The position numbers and the translations under genes are program-made. Below, one piece after another: positions 1 to 8,644 of a stretch of 15,006 bases of DNA (position 1 is its first letter; each line of letters starts with the position of its first letter). This DNA is from Tetmemena sp. SeJ-2015 (taxonomy: Eukaryota; Ciliophora; Spirotrichea; Sporadotrichida; Oxytrichidae). A model generated the notes under the pieces. That model did not search any database. It worked only from the letters and a program-made list of their open reading frames with translations, and had not been told where the DNA came from. The stretch is taken from the NCBI GenBank assembly GCA_027382625.1, contig JAJKFJ010021338.1:1-15006 (forward strand). Reading direction: 5' to 3'.

Positions 1-127
1 ATATAAATCCAACTCTTTTTACTTAGACTAACTATACACACAAACTAAAGACAAAAATTGAAGTGGAGAATACGAGATTTCATATTTTTAGTATTAGTGA
101 TAGATTAACGGTGGGTCCCAGAAGGTG

Positions 128-258
128 CTTTTTTAGATTTGAGAGATCTGCCTTGTCTTAATTAAGTCTCTTCTGTAATTTTGGGAATGCGTGTATATCA
201 TATATAATGATCATTAATATCTATTCACTATTTATCTAAGTATATAGGTTATGGGGTT
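128..258 (+). repeat. Long-range inverted repeat, left arm
   Basis: This 131 bp segment returns as its reverse complement at 14249-14380. I count about four substitutions and one 2-nt gap, so about 95% identity. It starts at CTTTTTTAGATTTG and ends at GGTTATGGGGTT; similarity stops sharply on both sides. It contains a perfect 12 bp palindrome, TAATGATCATTA (207-218). No target-site duplication was found at either the outer or the inner boundary. The two arms could be terminal inverted repeats of a 14 kb element or two oppositely oriented copies of one dispersed repeat. The identity is seen in the sequence; the element interpretation is inference. Confidence 0.9.
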
Positions 259-3200
259 TACTATGAGAATCATATTTTATTTTTTAATTTTAAAATTAAT
301 TAGTCTCATCTTTGAGAGAAAAAAAAAAATTATAAATTACCTAAATTTTTATGTAAAAAGATTTAATTTATGAATTTAAGTTAAAATTTTTTTAAAATTT
401 GTACTTGATATAAATGCCTGAGGTAAAAATCTTATATCCTTTTACGGCAATATATTAAGTCTTATTGGATTAATCACTTGTGAAGATAGCCTCTACATAG
501 CTTATAACTGGACATTATATATGATAATCATTAATTAGTAAAAATGATTTATTCAAATATAAAACCAGTTAAATGGAATAGAGTAGCAAGTCAACAATTG
601 CTAATAAATCAAGTGAGTAACTAAGAAACTATCACTTTTGCCTACTCTTTCAATCACTGATGTCGAAGGATTTATTAAAAATACATCCATTTAAACTGAG
701 AAGAAATCTCATAAACCCGAAAAAAAGAGCCCACAAAAATAATTTTTGGATTCTTACTCTAATTGGGATAACCCTAAGCTAAAAAAAAAACGCCATAATT
801 TTTTTAGTCTGTGAAGCCTGAAAATTAATGGTAAAGACCAACTGGAAGATTGGCGAAGCTCCTCAACTTGACATGAAACCATAAGACTGTATAATGAAAA
901 ACTTTGCAATAGGCGAATCCTAAATGCTATGTCCAAGTTTAAACATCTGTATTTAATTTTCCTATCATTAAAGAAGAAAGAAAAGAAAATATTAATATTG
1001 CATTAAAATTTTTAAAGACAAAGTTAAAGAAAATCAAATATCATACAGAAAAATGTCATTCATTATAAAATTTGGAAGAGTCATATTTCAAGAATTGGGA
1101 ATATTCTCGTTAATTTCTTATTACATATTTATGTGTATTAGCCCTTCCTGAATTTCTAAGGAAAAAAAACTAGCTCATAATCTATCTTATTTTAATGATA
1201 TAAATTATAAGAATTATTTTTATTTACTTTTTAATATTACATTCGTATGAATTTTAAGAGAATTCAAAACTGTTGAGAAAGTATTTATCTCCTTAGGAAA
1301 CATCGTAGTTAATATCAATTTGAGGGTTCTTAAGTGTAATTTTAAATAAACTTATTTTAACTTATCTAAAATTTCGACCAGCTCACATGGATCTGTCCTG
1401 ATTGGAATTGTAATAGTGTAAGTGAAAGATTGCTAAGACTGAGAAAGAAAGCCGACTACTACTAGGATAAGTGTTAGACCATTGAAACTACGATCTGATA
1501 TTTCCACTGTTATTTCTCCTTAATCACTTAGGTTTATGGTAGTTGCTGTTTAGAGAGCCACTGTAAAATTTAAGACTTCAATTGCAAAGCTTACAAGACA
1601 TAGATTTAAATATTTCAAGTATAATGCTAAAATTATAATTTGATTAGTCGAAGGACAGTGAGTAAGTTATTGGAAACGAGCAAGATGGTAAGGCTGTTTA
1701 ACGAGCATAAAAATATTTCTTTCCTACCAATTAGTTAATAAAAATCATAGATTTACCTATGTACTGAAAGAAATAATATTAATACCTAACATAAAAATAA
1801 AGGGTTTTACTTGATTATCGAATTTAGTGACTGTGTAATTAAATTTTTAATAATTAATCTTATAATTTAAAATCAAAGAAGAATTTTAAATAATAAAAAA
1901 AATTATTAAATAAAAAGGAACAATTTTAGAGTGTAAATTGAAAATTTTATTGGAAAATGGTTTAATTTAACTAAACACTTTCAATAACAATTAGAATAAC
2001 TATTTTCAAATAAAATGAAAGCATTAAAAGACTAGAATTATAGAAAAAAGTTAAATTTCGTTCATGAATCCAGAGTAATTTATTAAATAGCAATTATTTT
2101 TCCTCGCAATTAAAAATCTTTCAATTCATTCAAGAATTTAGATTTGAAATTGTTGAACTTGGATAGCTACTCTATGAAGCTTTAATGTTTGTAGAATTGC
2201 ATAGCTATTCTCTTTACGGAATTTTTTAAACCTAGAGAACTTTGGCTTCTAAAAGCATCTCCATATTTTTCCTTGTTCTTTATAGAGTTTGAAATTTGAC
2301 TTTTTGTTTTTAGGGAATAAAGTTGTTCAGTTTTAATTTTATAATTAACAAAAATGCATTTAAGATAATTCAAAATAAAAAAAACTATATATAATTTTGA
2401 ACTAAAAATGAATTAGTGTAATAGGGCCTAGCATCGCACCTTATGCTTATTATGCTTGTGCTATCAAATTACTTTGAATTTGGCGAGTAATTAAATAATC
2501 ATTTATTGAGTTTTTTTTTTAAATTTTATAATTTCAATTTTAAAGCACAAATATTTTTTACAGATTAAGGACCGTAATTACTTTTGTAATTCTTTATCTT
2601 AGTATTCAAAAATTTCTTCTTGAATAATTTGAGAAAGAAAACAAGTCAATTAAAATTAAATTATATCAGTCATAGTAAACTCACTAATATTTAACTATCT
2701 ATTGGTAAATAATATTCTATCATCTATAGTAGATAAGTCCCAAAGGAAACTGCACCAAGCATATCCATAAAATTTCTTATGTAAAAAAAATCTTTTTTAC
2801 TAATTATCTTTACAACTTAATGAATTTAAAATATTTAGAAGCTTAGGTGAGAAGTTTGAATTAATTAAAAATTCTTCAATCAATTTATTATCTTAATCCT
2901 AGAAAGTTATAGTATTTTATAGTTTAACTTGTCTCTTTGAGATTAGAATAAGAAAATAAGAAAAGATAACGAAATTTAAATAGAAATTAATTATTTCTTC
3001 AAAATGAATGAAATTTTAAATATATTATATAAAATATTTAACCTGAAAAAGAAAAATAAAAAGTATAAATATTTATATTTCGATGATTTATAAAAAAATA
3101 TAAAGTAGGCATTAAAAGAATATGAAGCTTAATTTTAAGCTAACCCTCCAGTCTAAGGAGCGAATTTCCAATTAGTTAGAGCCGATAATTAAACATCTAG

Positions 3201-3705
3201 GACTATGTAATTAAATTTTGCTTAAAATTAAAATTGCTCTAGCCCTGGCATCTATATGTTGAGTCTATTGAATTTATAAACCCAATTTTGTTTGGGAAAG
3301 AATAGCCATTTAAGTTATAATTACTACTATAGTAGCTTTATGTAAATTTTTATTTTACTTTATAAAATCCAGCAAAGATAGAGCCATACTTATCACTAAT
3401 AAACCCTGCAAACAAAGAAATAATAACCTATTTTATAAAATCTTATTTAAAAATTCATCATTTTATACTCGGAGGTTAATTTATAAAATAATTTTAATTA
3501 AATTAACTAATAAAGAAAATTGTTGAACTGTCATAATCATAACGTACTTTGCATTTTAAAATTATACCAAAATATTTTAATTACATTAGAACAAAACATA
3601 TTAATTTTAAAGGCTGATAAAATTAATTGATTTCTTAAAGAGGTATAAAATATTTTAGAATCTCGAATTCTTAAAATTATAGTTTCTTAGGAAAATTATT
3701 ATAAT
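259..3705. other. AT-rich gene-free stretch
   Basis: Very AT-rich DNA, dense with stop codons in all frames. It contains many A/T homopolymers and short AT palindromes but no RNA gene, tandem array or coding frame I can support. A slightly less AT-rich patch at about 1381-1560 and a short G+C-containing patch at 2425-2465 (GGGCCTAGCATCGCACC) look like remnants of older repeats. Neither resolves into a recognisable element. Confidence 0.6.
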
Positions 3706-3956
3706 GATAAGTTAGAATAGTCCATTGCTCTCGAGACATCTAAGCTGACTATCACTCCATTGCTAGTAAACTCACATTTGATCTTCGAGTGTGCTTCTCT
3801 ATTGCTGAGAAGACTAGCTTGTTTAGAAATTGGAGGTTTGACGAGCAAATACTGTCTCTTGTTATATACTGCTGTGCTCCATTCTTTAATTCTTAATTGC
3901 TAAAATAGAAATGAATTAGGAAAAATTAATTACACTTATTTATTTACTCTTAGAAT
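3706..3956 (+). repeat. Foldback element, left arm
   Basis: This 251 bp arm pairs with 4094-4345. It has about 30 mismatches and one 1-nt gap, so about 88% identity, with no large indels. The most conserved stretches are the CTCGAGACATCTAAGCTGAC block near 3730-3749 and the segment at 3869-3904. Read on the minus strand it holds a TATA-like box (TATATAA, 3862-3868), followed by a less AT-rich run like a core promoter plus leader. If the whole unit were transcribed, it would form a long imperfect hairpin of about 250 bp. Confidence 0.93.
3862..3868 (-). promoter_or_regulatory. TATA-like box, left arm, facing outward (left)
   Basis: The minus strand reads GTATATAACAAGAGACAG. It sits at the position equivalent to the TATA-like box of the other arm and is followed by a C/T-containing leader of about 100 nt before the first ATGs. 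A TATA match is common by chance in DNA this AT-rich; its conservation in both arms and the sharp drop in A+T just downstream are the only support. Confidence 0.35.
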
Positions 3957-4093
3957 GAATTAAATATTAGCAAATAATAATTTAGACTCTGATTAAAAAA
4001 TTTAAGATCTCAAATAAGCCTTATCTTAAATAGAGATATCTTATAAGAACTACATTAAAAATGTTTGCCTTAAAAGAGATTAACTTTTAAGAA
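3957..4093. other. Spacer (loop) of the foldback element
   Basis: This 137 nt segment separates the two arms. It is AT-rich and holds a smaller hairpin, TTAAAAGAGATTAACTTTTAA (about 4070-4090). Because both arms carry outward-pointing TATA-like boxes, the spacer would lie upstream of both and could act as a shared, bidirectional upstream region. That role is inferred. Confidence 0.6.
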
Positions 4094-4345
4094 TTCTAAG
4101 AGTAGATAAATAAGTCTAATTAATTTTTCCTAAATCATTTTTTATTTTAGCAATTAAGAATTAAAGAATGGAGCACAGAGGTATAAAACAAGAGACAGTA
4201 TTTGCACGTCAAACATTCAATTTCTAAACAAGCTAGTTGCCTCAGCAAGAGAGAAGCACACGTGAAGATCCAAAGTGAGGTCACTAACAATAGATTGATA
4301 GTCAGCTTAGATGTCTCGAGAGAAATGGACTATTATAGCTTATTT
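4094..4345 (-). repeat. Foldback element, right arm
   Basis: Reverse-complement partner of 3706-3956. On the plus strand it reads TATA-like box (4182-4188), a leader-like stretch, then an ATG at 4311. The short frame from that ATG begins MSREKWTIIAYLYK; the left arm in the same register begins MSREQWTILTYHYN. The three or so codon differences nearest the start are amino-acid changing, so there is no sign of purifying selection on a peptide. The arms look like an inverted duplication of a promoter and first-exon-like segment, or of a repeat resembling one. Confidence 0.92.
4182..4188 (+). promoter_or_regulatory. TATA-like box, right arm, facing outward (right)
   Basis: TATAAAA in the context GAGGTATAAAACAAGAGACA. 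The left arm has TATATAA here, so the box is retained despite substitutions. Downstream sequence drops in A+T as in a transcribed leader. The predicted transcript would run rightward from about 4212-4220. Confidence 0.38.
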
Positions 4346-5600
4346 GTATAAATTTAATACTATATAAGTAGTTTTATTTATAATAAATATATAAAATTTT
4401 TCATTACTTTTTACAAAAATTGCTTCATTTAAAATTATTTTTAAATTAAGGAATTTTATATTTTTTTGTGCAGAGATTGAATTGTCATTAAAATCTACTA
4501 TAGCATATACGGGAATTTAGTTTATGTCCATAAGCAGCAATACTAGTTAATTTAAATTAAAATTTAAATTTCTTATACTTAGCAATTATGGAATAATATT
4601 TTAATCCAACCTTAGTAGATGACATAGGCTTCACAAATAAACAGTTCTTGAAAAGGCGACTAAAGCCTAAAGTGGTTTAGTCTTATATATCAAAGTTATT
4701 TGTGACTAATTTAATATATTAAAAGGACACATTATACGCATTATATTATAAATATAAGAATATAAGTAATTAAAGTACAGATAAGTACTTTGAGATCTTC
4801 ACAGAAAATGTAATTCTGGCACTGAACACATGTGCCCTCAATGCGCATGTGATCTCAGGACCACACTTATGAGCTCTCGTACACCTGCCGTCCCTCCATA
4901 TCACATTTATGCACAGGCCGCACGCATATTGCCTTATCTCATTTTAAAACATTGTCTTCCACGCATCTTCTTAAATTATAACTTAAGCTTATTTACTTCC
5001 ATTCTTATTTGAAATTTCTCTTAATAGAACTCTTATCAAACCTATATTGTTTTAAGAATCAGGGCTATAGATAATAATAAAACTAATTTCAATTTACTCA
5101 AGGCTTAAATTATCACTAATTTAAAAATTAGGCCTTCTCCTTAGTTTCGGGTGAGATTGATAATAATATTGAGTAAGCAAAATCAAGACTCAATAACTAG
5201 AAGTAGATTGATCTGGCTAAAATATAGATCCACACACGTTAATAAATAGTTAGATTGCTATTTTATGAGGGAATATTAAATTTTAAGATAGGATAGCTTA
5301 TTTTGGAAAATAAACCTCTAATTTTGAAATTAATCTCTAATAAAAAAATCTAAACTTGGTTGTCTGAAGCTGATTTTTTAAAATTAACACCCATAGCTTA
5401 CTCACATCGTTTGATGTCATTTGCTAATGCACATCGGCCACTGATATAAAGAGACTTTCTCTATAGAGCTAGGATGGAGTCAATTATGCTTTCTTTCTAT
5501 ACTCAATAACGAAGAAATTATTTTACAAATGAATGAAGCATTTTTAAAGGAATCAAGCCATTGCGAGAACTCGGGTTTTGAGATGACTACAATATTTTAG
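4346..5600. other. AT-rich stretch with two less AT-rich patches
   Basis: Mostly AT-rich and without genes. Patch one (about 4815-4950) has higher G+C and a hairpin-like pair ACATGTG / CGCATGT (4828-4851). A 60-codon open frame from an ATG at 4830 crosses it, but its second half is ordinary AT-rich DNA and I do not regard it as a gene. Patch two (about 5395-5600) contains GATATAAAGAG (a TATA-like box near 5443) and moderate G+C without a supported product. Both look like fragments of old repeats. Confidence 0.5.
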
Positions 5601-6045
5601 TCACTTGGATGTTTCAAATACTTCTATGAAGAGATAAATAACTGTAACTGGCAACATGTTTAAGAAAAATTCCTGTTTTTTAAAGGGGAAAAGGGGCAAC
5701 CTTCCGGGGTCTCCCAGCTCGTCATACATATTAGGACTGAGATTTAGGATTTGTTTGGGGTCTTTCCCTCATGTTGACATCAAAATTTTTTTGTAAGCTT
5801 TCTTTTCCCAAAAACTTTGAATCGAGATTTTAATTTTTGGCCCTACTTTTCGGGAAAAGGGGGCAAAATAAACTTTAAAATTATTGTTTTCCATGATGAG
5901 AGCTTCTTTCCTTGCTAAAGTGAGGGACCTTTAAAAGGTCTTCCTTTTCTTCGGGAAACCCGTTGCTCCCAAATCTTGCGGGTTTACTCTTAATTTGCTT
6001 TTCATTTAAGTTTTCCACCAACTTTCTCGGACTTAATCGTTGTTT
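5601..6045 (-). pseudogene. Decayed coding frame, leftward, unknown family
   Basis: On the minus strand two overlapping registers look protein-like. From 6045 to 5884 one frame is open for 54 codons and includes KQRLSPRKLVENLNEKQ and PEEKEDLLKVPHF. A second frame starts at an ATG at 6005 and runs to a TGA at 5603-5601. It is 134 codons with two internal stops (TAA 5933-5931, TGA 5771-5769) and includes ENNNFKVYFAPFSRK and NMYDELGDPGRLPLFPF. A frameshift near 5885-5935 would join the two. The minus strand is purine-rich here, as coding strands often are, and G/C runs set it apart from its surroundings. I recognise no domain. It diverges from the relic at 6590 across a 544 bp AT-rich gap. It could be an old mobile-element or organelle-derived fragment, or a chance open stretch. 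Confidence 0.35.
5926..5940. repeat. 15 bp perfect palindrome
   Basis: GACCTTTAAAAGGTC is seven paired bases either side of a central A. It lies at the point in the leftward relic where the two open registers overlap. Short palindromes are common, but this one carries three G:C pairs per arm, unusual for the window. Confidence 0.6.
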
Positions 6046-6589
6046 TTATTTGAAAAAAAAAGTTATTATTAAATTTTTGTCTAAATTACCCACGAAGCTA
6101 AAGTCTTTCATTTAATAGTGAGATTTTTATAGGATGACAAGCTGAAATAGATAGAGCTAGGGAACTTAAAACGAATCAGGGGCAAGTTTTTGAAGAAAGG
6201 GAGCTCCTTTTTATATGGGGGGGCTAAATTAAAATTAAAAACAATTATACTGTTTTTTTTAAAAAAAAGTGAATAATAAATTCCCTTTCAAATTTAATTT
6301 TTTAATTCATTTTGCAAAAATAAGGAGAAAATCCAGTACAATTTAAAAAAAACCCTTGCCAAGGGAAAAACGTTAAAACCCCTTTCTAACTTGGCGTTTT
6401 TAACTTAATTCGTAGCAAAACAAGCAGAATAAGAAAATAAATATGGCTATCTAATAATAAAAAGAAGAAGGACATCAAAACTGACATTTTTTTTCACTCT
6501 ATGTTTTCGGGGTGCTTTTGCACCAAACAAAGCATACATAATAAAAAAGTGGCGGGCTTTTTCATAATTTTTAAAATTTTTAATTTAAG
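6046..6589. other. AT-rich spacer between divergent relic frames
   Basis: This separates the leftward (6045) and rightward (6590) decayed frames, where a divergent promoter would lie. It holds a run of seven Gs (6217-6223), poly-T/poly-A tracts at about 6250-6268 that could pair, a hairpin CCCTT-GCC-AAGGG (6353-6365) and a perfect tetraloop hairpin (6511-6524). No clear promoter stands out because TATA-like strings are everywhere. Confidence 0.45.
6511..6524. repeat. GC-stem tetraloop hairpin
   Basis: GGTGC-TTTT-GCACC is a perfect 5 bp stem with four G:C pairs. It lies about 65 bp upstream of the ATG of the rightward relic. It is not followed by a T run, so it does not look like a bacterial-type terminator. 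Its role is unknown. Confidence 0.6.
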
Positions 6590-7558
6590 ATGGCAAACCC
6601 AAACCCGCCCAAGAGACAAGTACAACAAGAAGGCCCCGGATGAGTTTTGGGAAAGTTGGGGTAAAAAAACAATTTAAAGTGGGGCCAGGGTAAGAGGCAA
6701 AGGGACGATACCCTTTACAAGGGTTTAAAATAAAAAGGAAAAAGGAAAGAAGAGGAAAATTTAGCTGAAACAGAAGCCTTAGTGTTTGGTTCAGTAAAGT
6801 TTTTAGAGTCAAAAGCAAGACTATGCTTAAAAAGTTGTAACTTTAGGAGTGTGCAAAAAATTCCTCCACCCTTTCTGAATTTCGAAAACGAAGAGACACC
6901 ATCAAAACAAAAAAGAGCATGCTTTTCAAGCTTTCCCCTTTCGGAAACTTTTAAAGAAGGAAGAGGGGGGGGTCTTAAATTTGGCCCAACCCAACTGACA
7001 GGGTTTAAAGAAGCGAGGGACAAAAAAATTGAAAATACGTTCTTTATCTTGCGGTGTTTTTATCGATCAAAGATTTCATCGCCATTCGCCCCTTTCCCAA
7101 ATGGGAGGAAAAACAAATTAAAAGAATTTCCCACGAGGCGTTTAAAAAATACTGCTTTCTGCTATTCTTCCAAGCCTCGTTGAGGATGAAGGGGTTGCAT
7201 GAGTTGGAAATTTGGCACAGAGGGTCTCAAGCCAGAGAACACCCTGATAAACTTTGAACCAGTCAGAGAACTGTCATAGACTTCAACAAAAGTTGTAAAA
7301 AAGGAAAACATTGAGGAAGCATCGGTGCAATTTAACTGGGAGGGTACTTCCCAAAGAAAAAACAGACTTGGCTCCAAAGGGTTCAGTCAGGGGAATTTGG
7401 GCTATAGTTGCAAACATACTTGGGAAAGCGATATGAAACCAAAAGGAAAACACTAGTGTGAAAGTGAAAGAAAAGAGCAAATAATTTGCAAACAAGACAT
7501 TGAAGAAGACAAGTATCCCAAAACCCTTTTAAAAAATTTTGTAAACAAAATAATTTAA
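6590..7558 (+). pseudogene. Decayed 322-codon coding frame, rightward, unknown family
   Basis: From ATG 6590 (MANPNPPKRQVQQEGPG) one plus-strand frame can be followed to TAA 7556-7558 with no frame change. Internal stops are at 6641 TGA, 6662 TAA, 6731 TAA, 7181 TGA, 7187 TGA, 7277 TAG and 7454 TAG. With this base composition about 20 or more stops would be expected in 322 codons; I count seven, and only four after 6733. The longest clean run (6734-7180) is 149 codons and has no internal Met. Recognisable stretches are KEEENLAETEALVFGSVKF, KKENIEEASVQFNWEGTSQ and EEDKYPKTLLKNF. The product would be hydrophilic and lysine-rich; no RT, integrase, transposase or zinc-knuckle motif is visible. 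Five of the seven stops are TGA or TAG, compatible with C-to-T or G-to-A decay. A GA-rich bias alone would also reduce stops, so the gene origin remains a hypothesis. Confidence 0.45.
6965..6972 (+). repeat. Run of eight Gs
   Basis: An (G)8 tract inside the rightward relic, encoding part of a Gly run in that frame. With the (G)7 tract at 6217-6223 and G4 runs at 5684-5709, it marks the whole island as compositionally foreign to the rest of the window. Confidence 0.85.
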
Positions 7559-7670
7559 AAAGAACCTATTCTTTCCCCCTCAGTTATCTGAGATAGAGGA
7601 AGCACTTAAAGGGATAAATTCAAGAAAAATTAGACAGGGCCGGGCACCTTCCAGAAAAACTTTTTGATTG
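7554..7670 (+). pseudogene. Short open stretch after the rightward relic
   Basis: In the +1 register relative to the 6590 frame, 37 codons are open up to TGA near 7665-7667, including LSEIEEALKGINSRK. The E-I-x-x-A-L-x-x-I-N-x-x-K pattern loosely resembles the segment before the first reverse-transcriptase block of non-LTR elements, which usually continues A-P-G-P-D-G; here the nucleotides that follow (GGGCCGGG) do not give that motif in frame. I treat this as a possible frameshifted continuation of the relic, with low confidence. Confidence 0.2.
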
Positions 7671-7825
7671 CCTGTTTAGGGTTAAAATTTAGCATGATTA
7701 TAAGTTAAATTTTAAAAAATTTAAATTTTAAAATTTTTTTATTTATTTCTTATCATATTATGGTATTTTTATTATCTAACTCTCTCTCTTAAAATAATTT
7801 GCCTAAATTTCAAAGTAGAGAGCTC

Positions 7826-7905
7826 CCACACTCAAAAAAATGATATAAAGTTTATATAATTGAATCTGAATCGAATGATGCAATAATTACATTCCAAATA
7901 GTGAT
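7826..7905 (+). repeat. Diverged direct repeat, copy 1
   Basis: Begins with GAGCTCCCACACTC and continues through GATATAAAG and TGAATCGAATGATGCAATAA. It aligns colinearly with 9983-10066 at roughly 60-65% with small indels. The shared order of motifs is (A)CTCCCACAC, (G)GATATAAA, TGAATC.AATG.TG.AATAA. Similar TCCCACA-type motifs occur in plant repeat termini; the family here is not identified. Confidence 0.55.
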
Positions 7906-7974
7906 AAATAAAATGTCACCGCTTTGTTAATTTAATTCGATAAACCAAAAATAAATAAGCTATAAATAAATTTT

Positions 7975-8074
7975 ATTATTGTAGAGAATTTAATACAAAA
8001 TCGTGAACTGTTTTCTTTTTAAATAACTGGCAATTATTAGCCCCTACTGTAATTGGGGTTTGATAGCTTAATTT
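7975..8074 (+). repeat. Diverged inverted repeat, left arm
   Basis: A 30 bp core (7981-8010) matches the reverse complement of 9036-9065 at 28 of 30 positions, including AATTTAATRCAAAATCGTGAA. Weaker colinear similarity continues inward to GGGGTTTGATAG..TTAA (8055-8074). The arm sits directly after copy 1 of the direct repeat. Confidence 0.75.
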
Positions 8075-8462
8075 GCAATTTTAGTACTATTGGCCAGAGT
8101 ATGTATTTCTTGTTGAGTAGTTTAGCTTTAGCTCTTGAATCTGTAGTCCTAGGATTGTCTAAAACTCAGGAGTGAATTCTTGCTGCCAGTAGCTCAATTT
8201 TTTTAGCTCTCTATTTATGATTCCACTCACTGCACTTCTGATTTCTAACTTAATCTCGACTTCTCTGTCTCATTTTCCTTAAGAAAGCATTCTCAGTGCA
8301 AAGTGTGGCTAGCGTCTAAGTGCTTTCTGCTTCCAATGTTTACTCTTGCATTGCAATTTGAGCTACAAGGAAGGTTAGTATCCTAAAGATAGAAGAATGG
8401 AACAAAATGGAGGTTTGGGCTAAAAATCATTGATTTAAATCAAAAGTACTCTTTTACTTACC

Positions 8463-8526
8463 CCGCCAATTCGCACCAATGACCGCGCCTATTCGCACCA
8501 TCGACCTCGCCTATTCGCACCATCAC
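8463..8526. repeat. CpG-rich 22 bp tandem repeat, three copies
   Basis: ATTCGCACCA starts at 8469, 8491 and 8513, an exact 22 bp period. Between copies are similar CpG-containing linkers (ATGACCGCGCCT, TCGACCTCGCCT). Six or more CpGs in about 60 bp is striking in this AT-rich window. On the minus strand the array ends in GGCGGGGTAAGT, which has a good match to a 5' splice donor (G|GTAAGT). Confidence 0.85.
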
Positions 8527-8620
8527 TTCGACAATTAGCTCAAGTAGGATACAAGTGAATTCATCGCTGTGCGTGATCAGTAACGTTTTAGAAAGCCGCT
8601 CTAAGTGTCCATTCGGATAG

Positions 8621-8630
8621 CTATTTATAG
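8621..8630 (-). promoter_or_regulatory. Possible core promoter (CTATAAATAG)
   Basis: The minus strand reads CTCCCTATAAATAGCTATCC, a textbook TATA context. A leftward transcript would begin near 8590-8600, cross the 22 bp tandem repeat and meet the donor-like GGGTAAGT at about 8457-8463. No long ATG frame follows, so a non-coding transcript or chance match is as likely as a gene. Confidence 0.35.
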
Positions 8631-8644
8631 GGAGAACTGCTCTG

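Noticed and set aside
754..936. Minus-strand 60-codon frame in the left AT-rich part
   Set aside because: L/S/F-rich composition with no motif; length expected by chance.
2182..2373. Minus-strand 63-codon frame
   Set aside because: K/N/S/Y-rich translation typical of random AT-rich DNA; no promoter or motif support.
4830..5012. Plus-strand 60-codon frame starting MCPQCACDL
   Set aside because: The two-cysteine pairs suggested a zinc ribbon, but there is no second pair and the C-terminal half is AT-driven hydrophobic sequence.
5601..5760. Resemblance of DELGDPGRLP to the K-L-x-D-P-G-x-F protease-region motif of some plant Ty3-type elements
   Set aside because: Only D-P-G and an upstream L match; the following I-P-C and D-x-G-A protease motif are absent.
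6585..7023. Minus-strand open frames (77 and 102 codons) opposite the rightward relic
   Set aside because: They begin at or rely on non-ATG or arbitrary starts, are rich in F/L/P/S as expected for the antisense of a purine-rich frame, and show no motif. I treat them as shadows of the plus-strand frame.
7054..7257. Overlapping 67-codon plus-strand frame (…PFPKWEEKQIKRI…)
   Set aside because: It overlaps the 6590-7558 frame in another register and has no ATG near its start. It might reflect a frameshift, but the single-register reading explains the region with no indel.
7283..7495. Minus-strand F/L-rich 70-codon frame that looks like membrane segments
   Set aside because: It is the complement of the K/E-rich relic frame, which automatically yields F/L/S-rich antisense.
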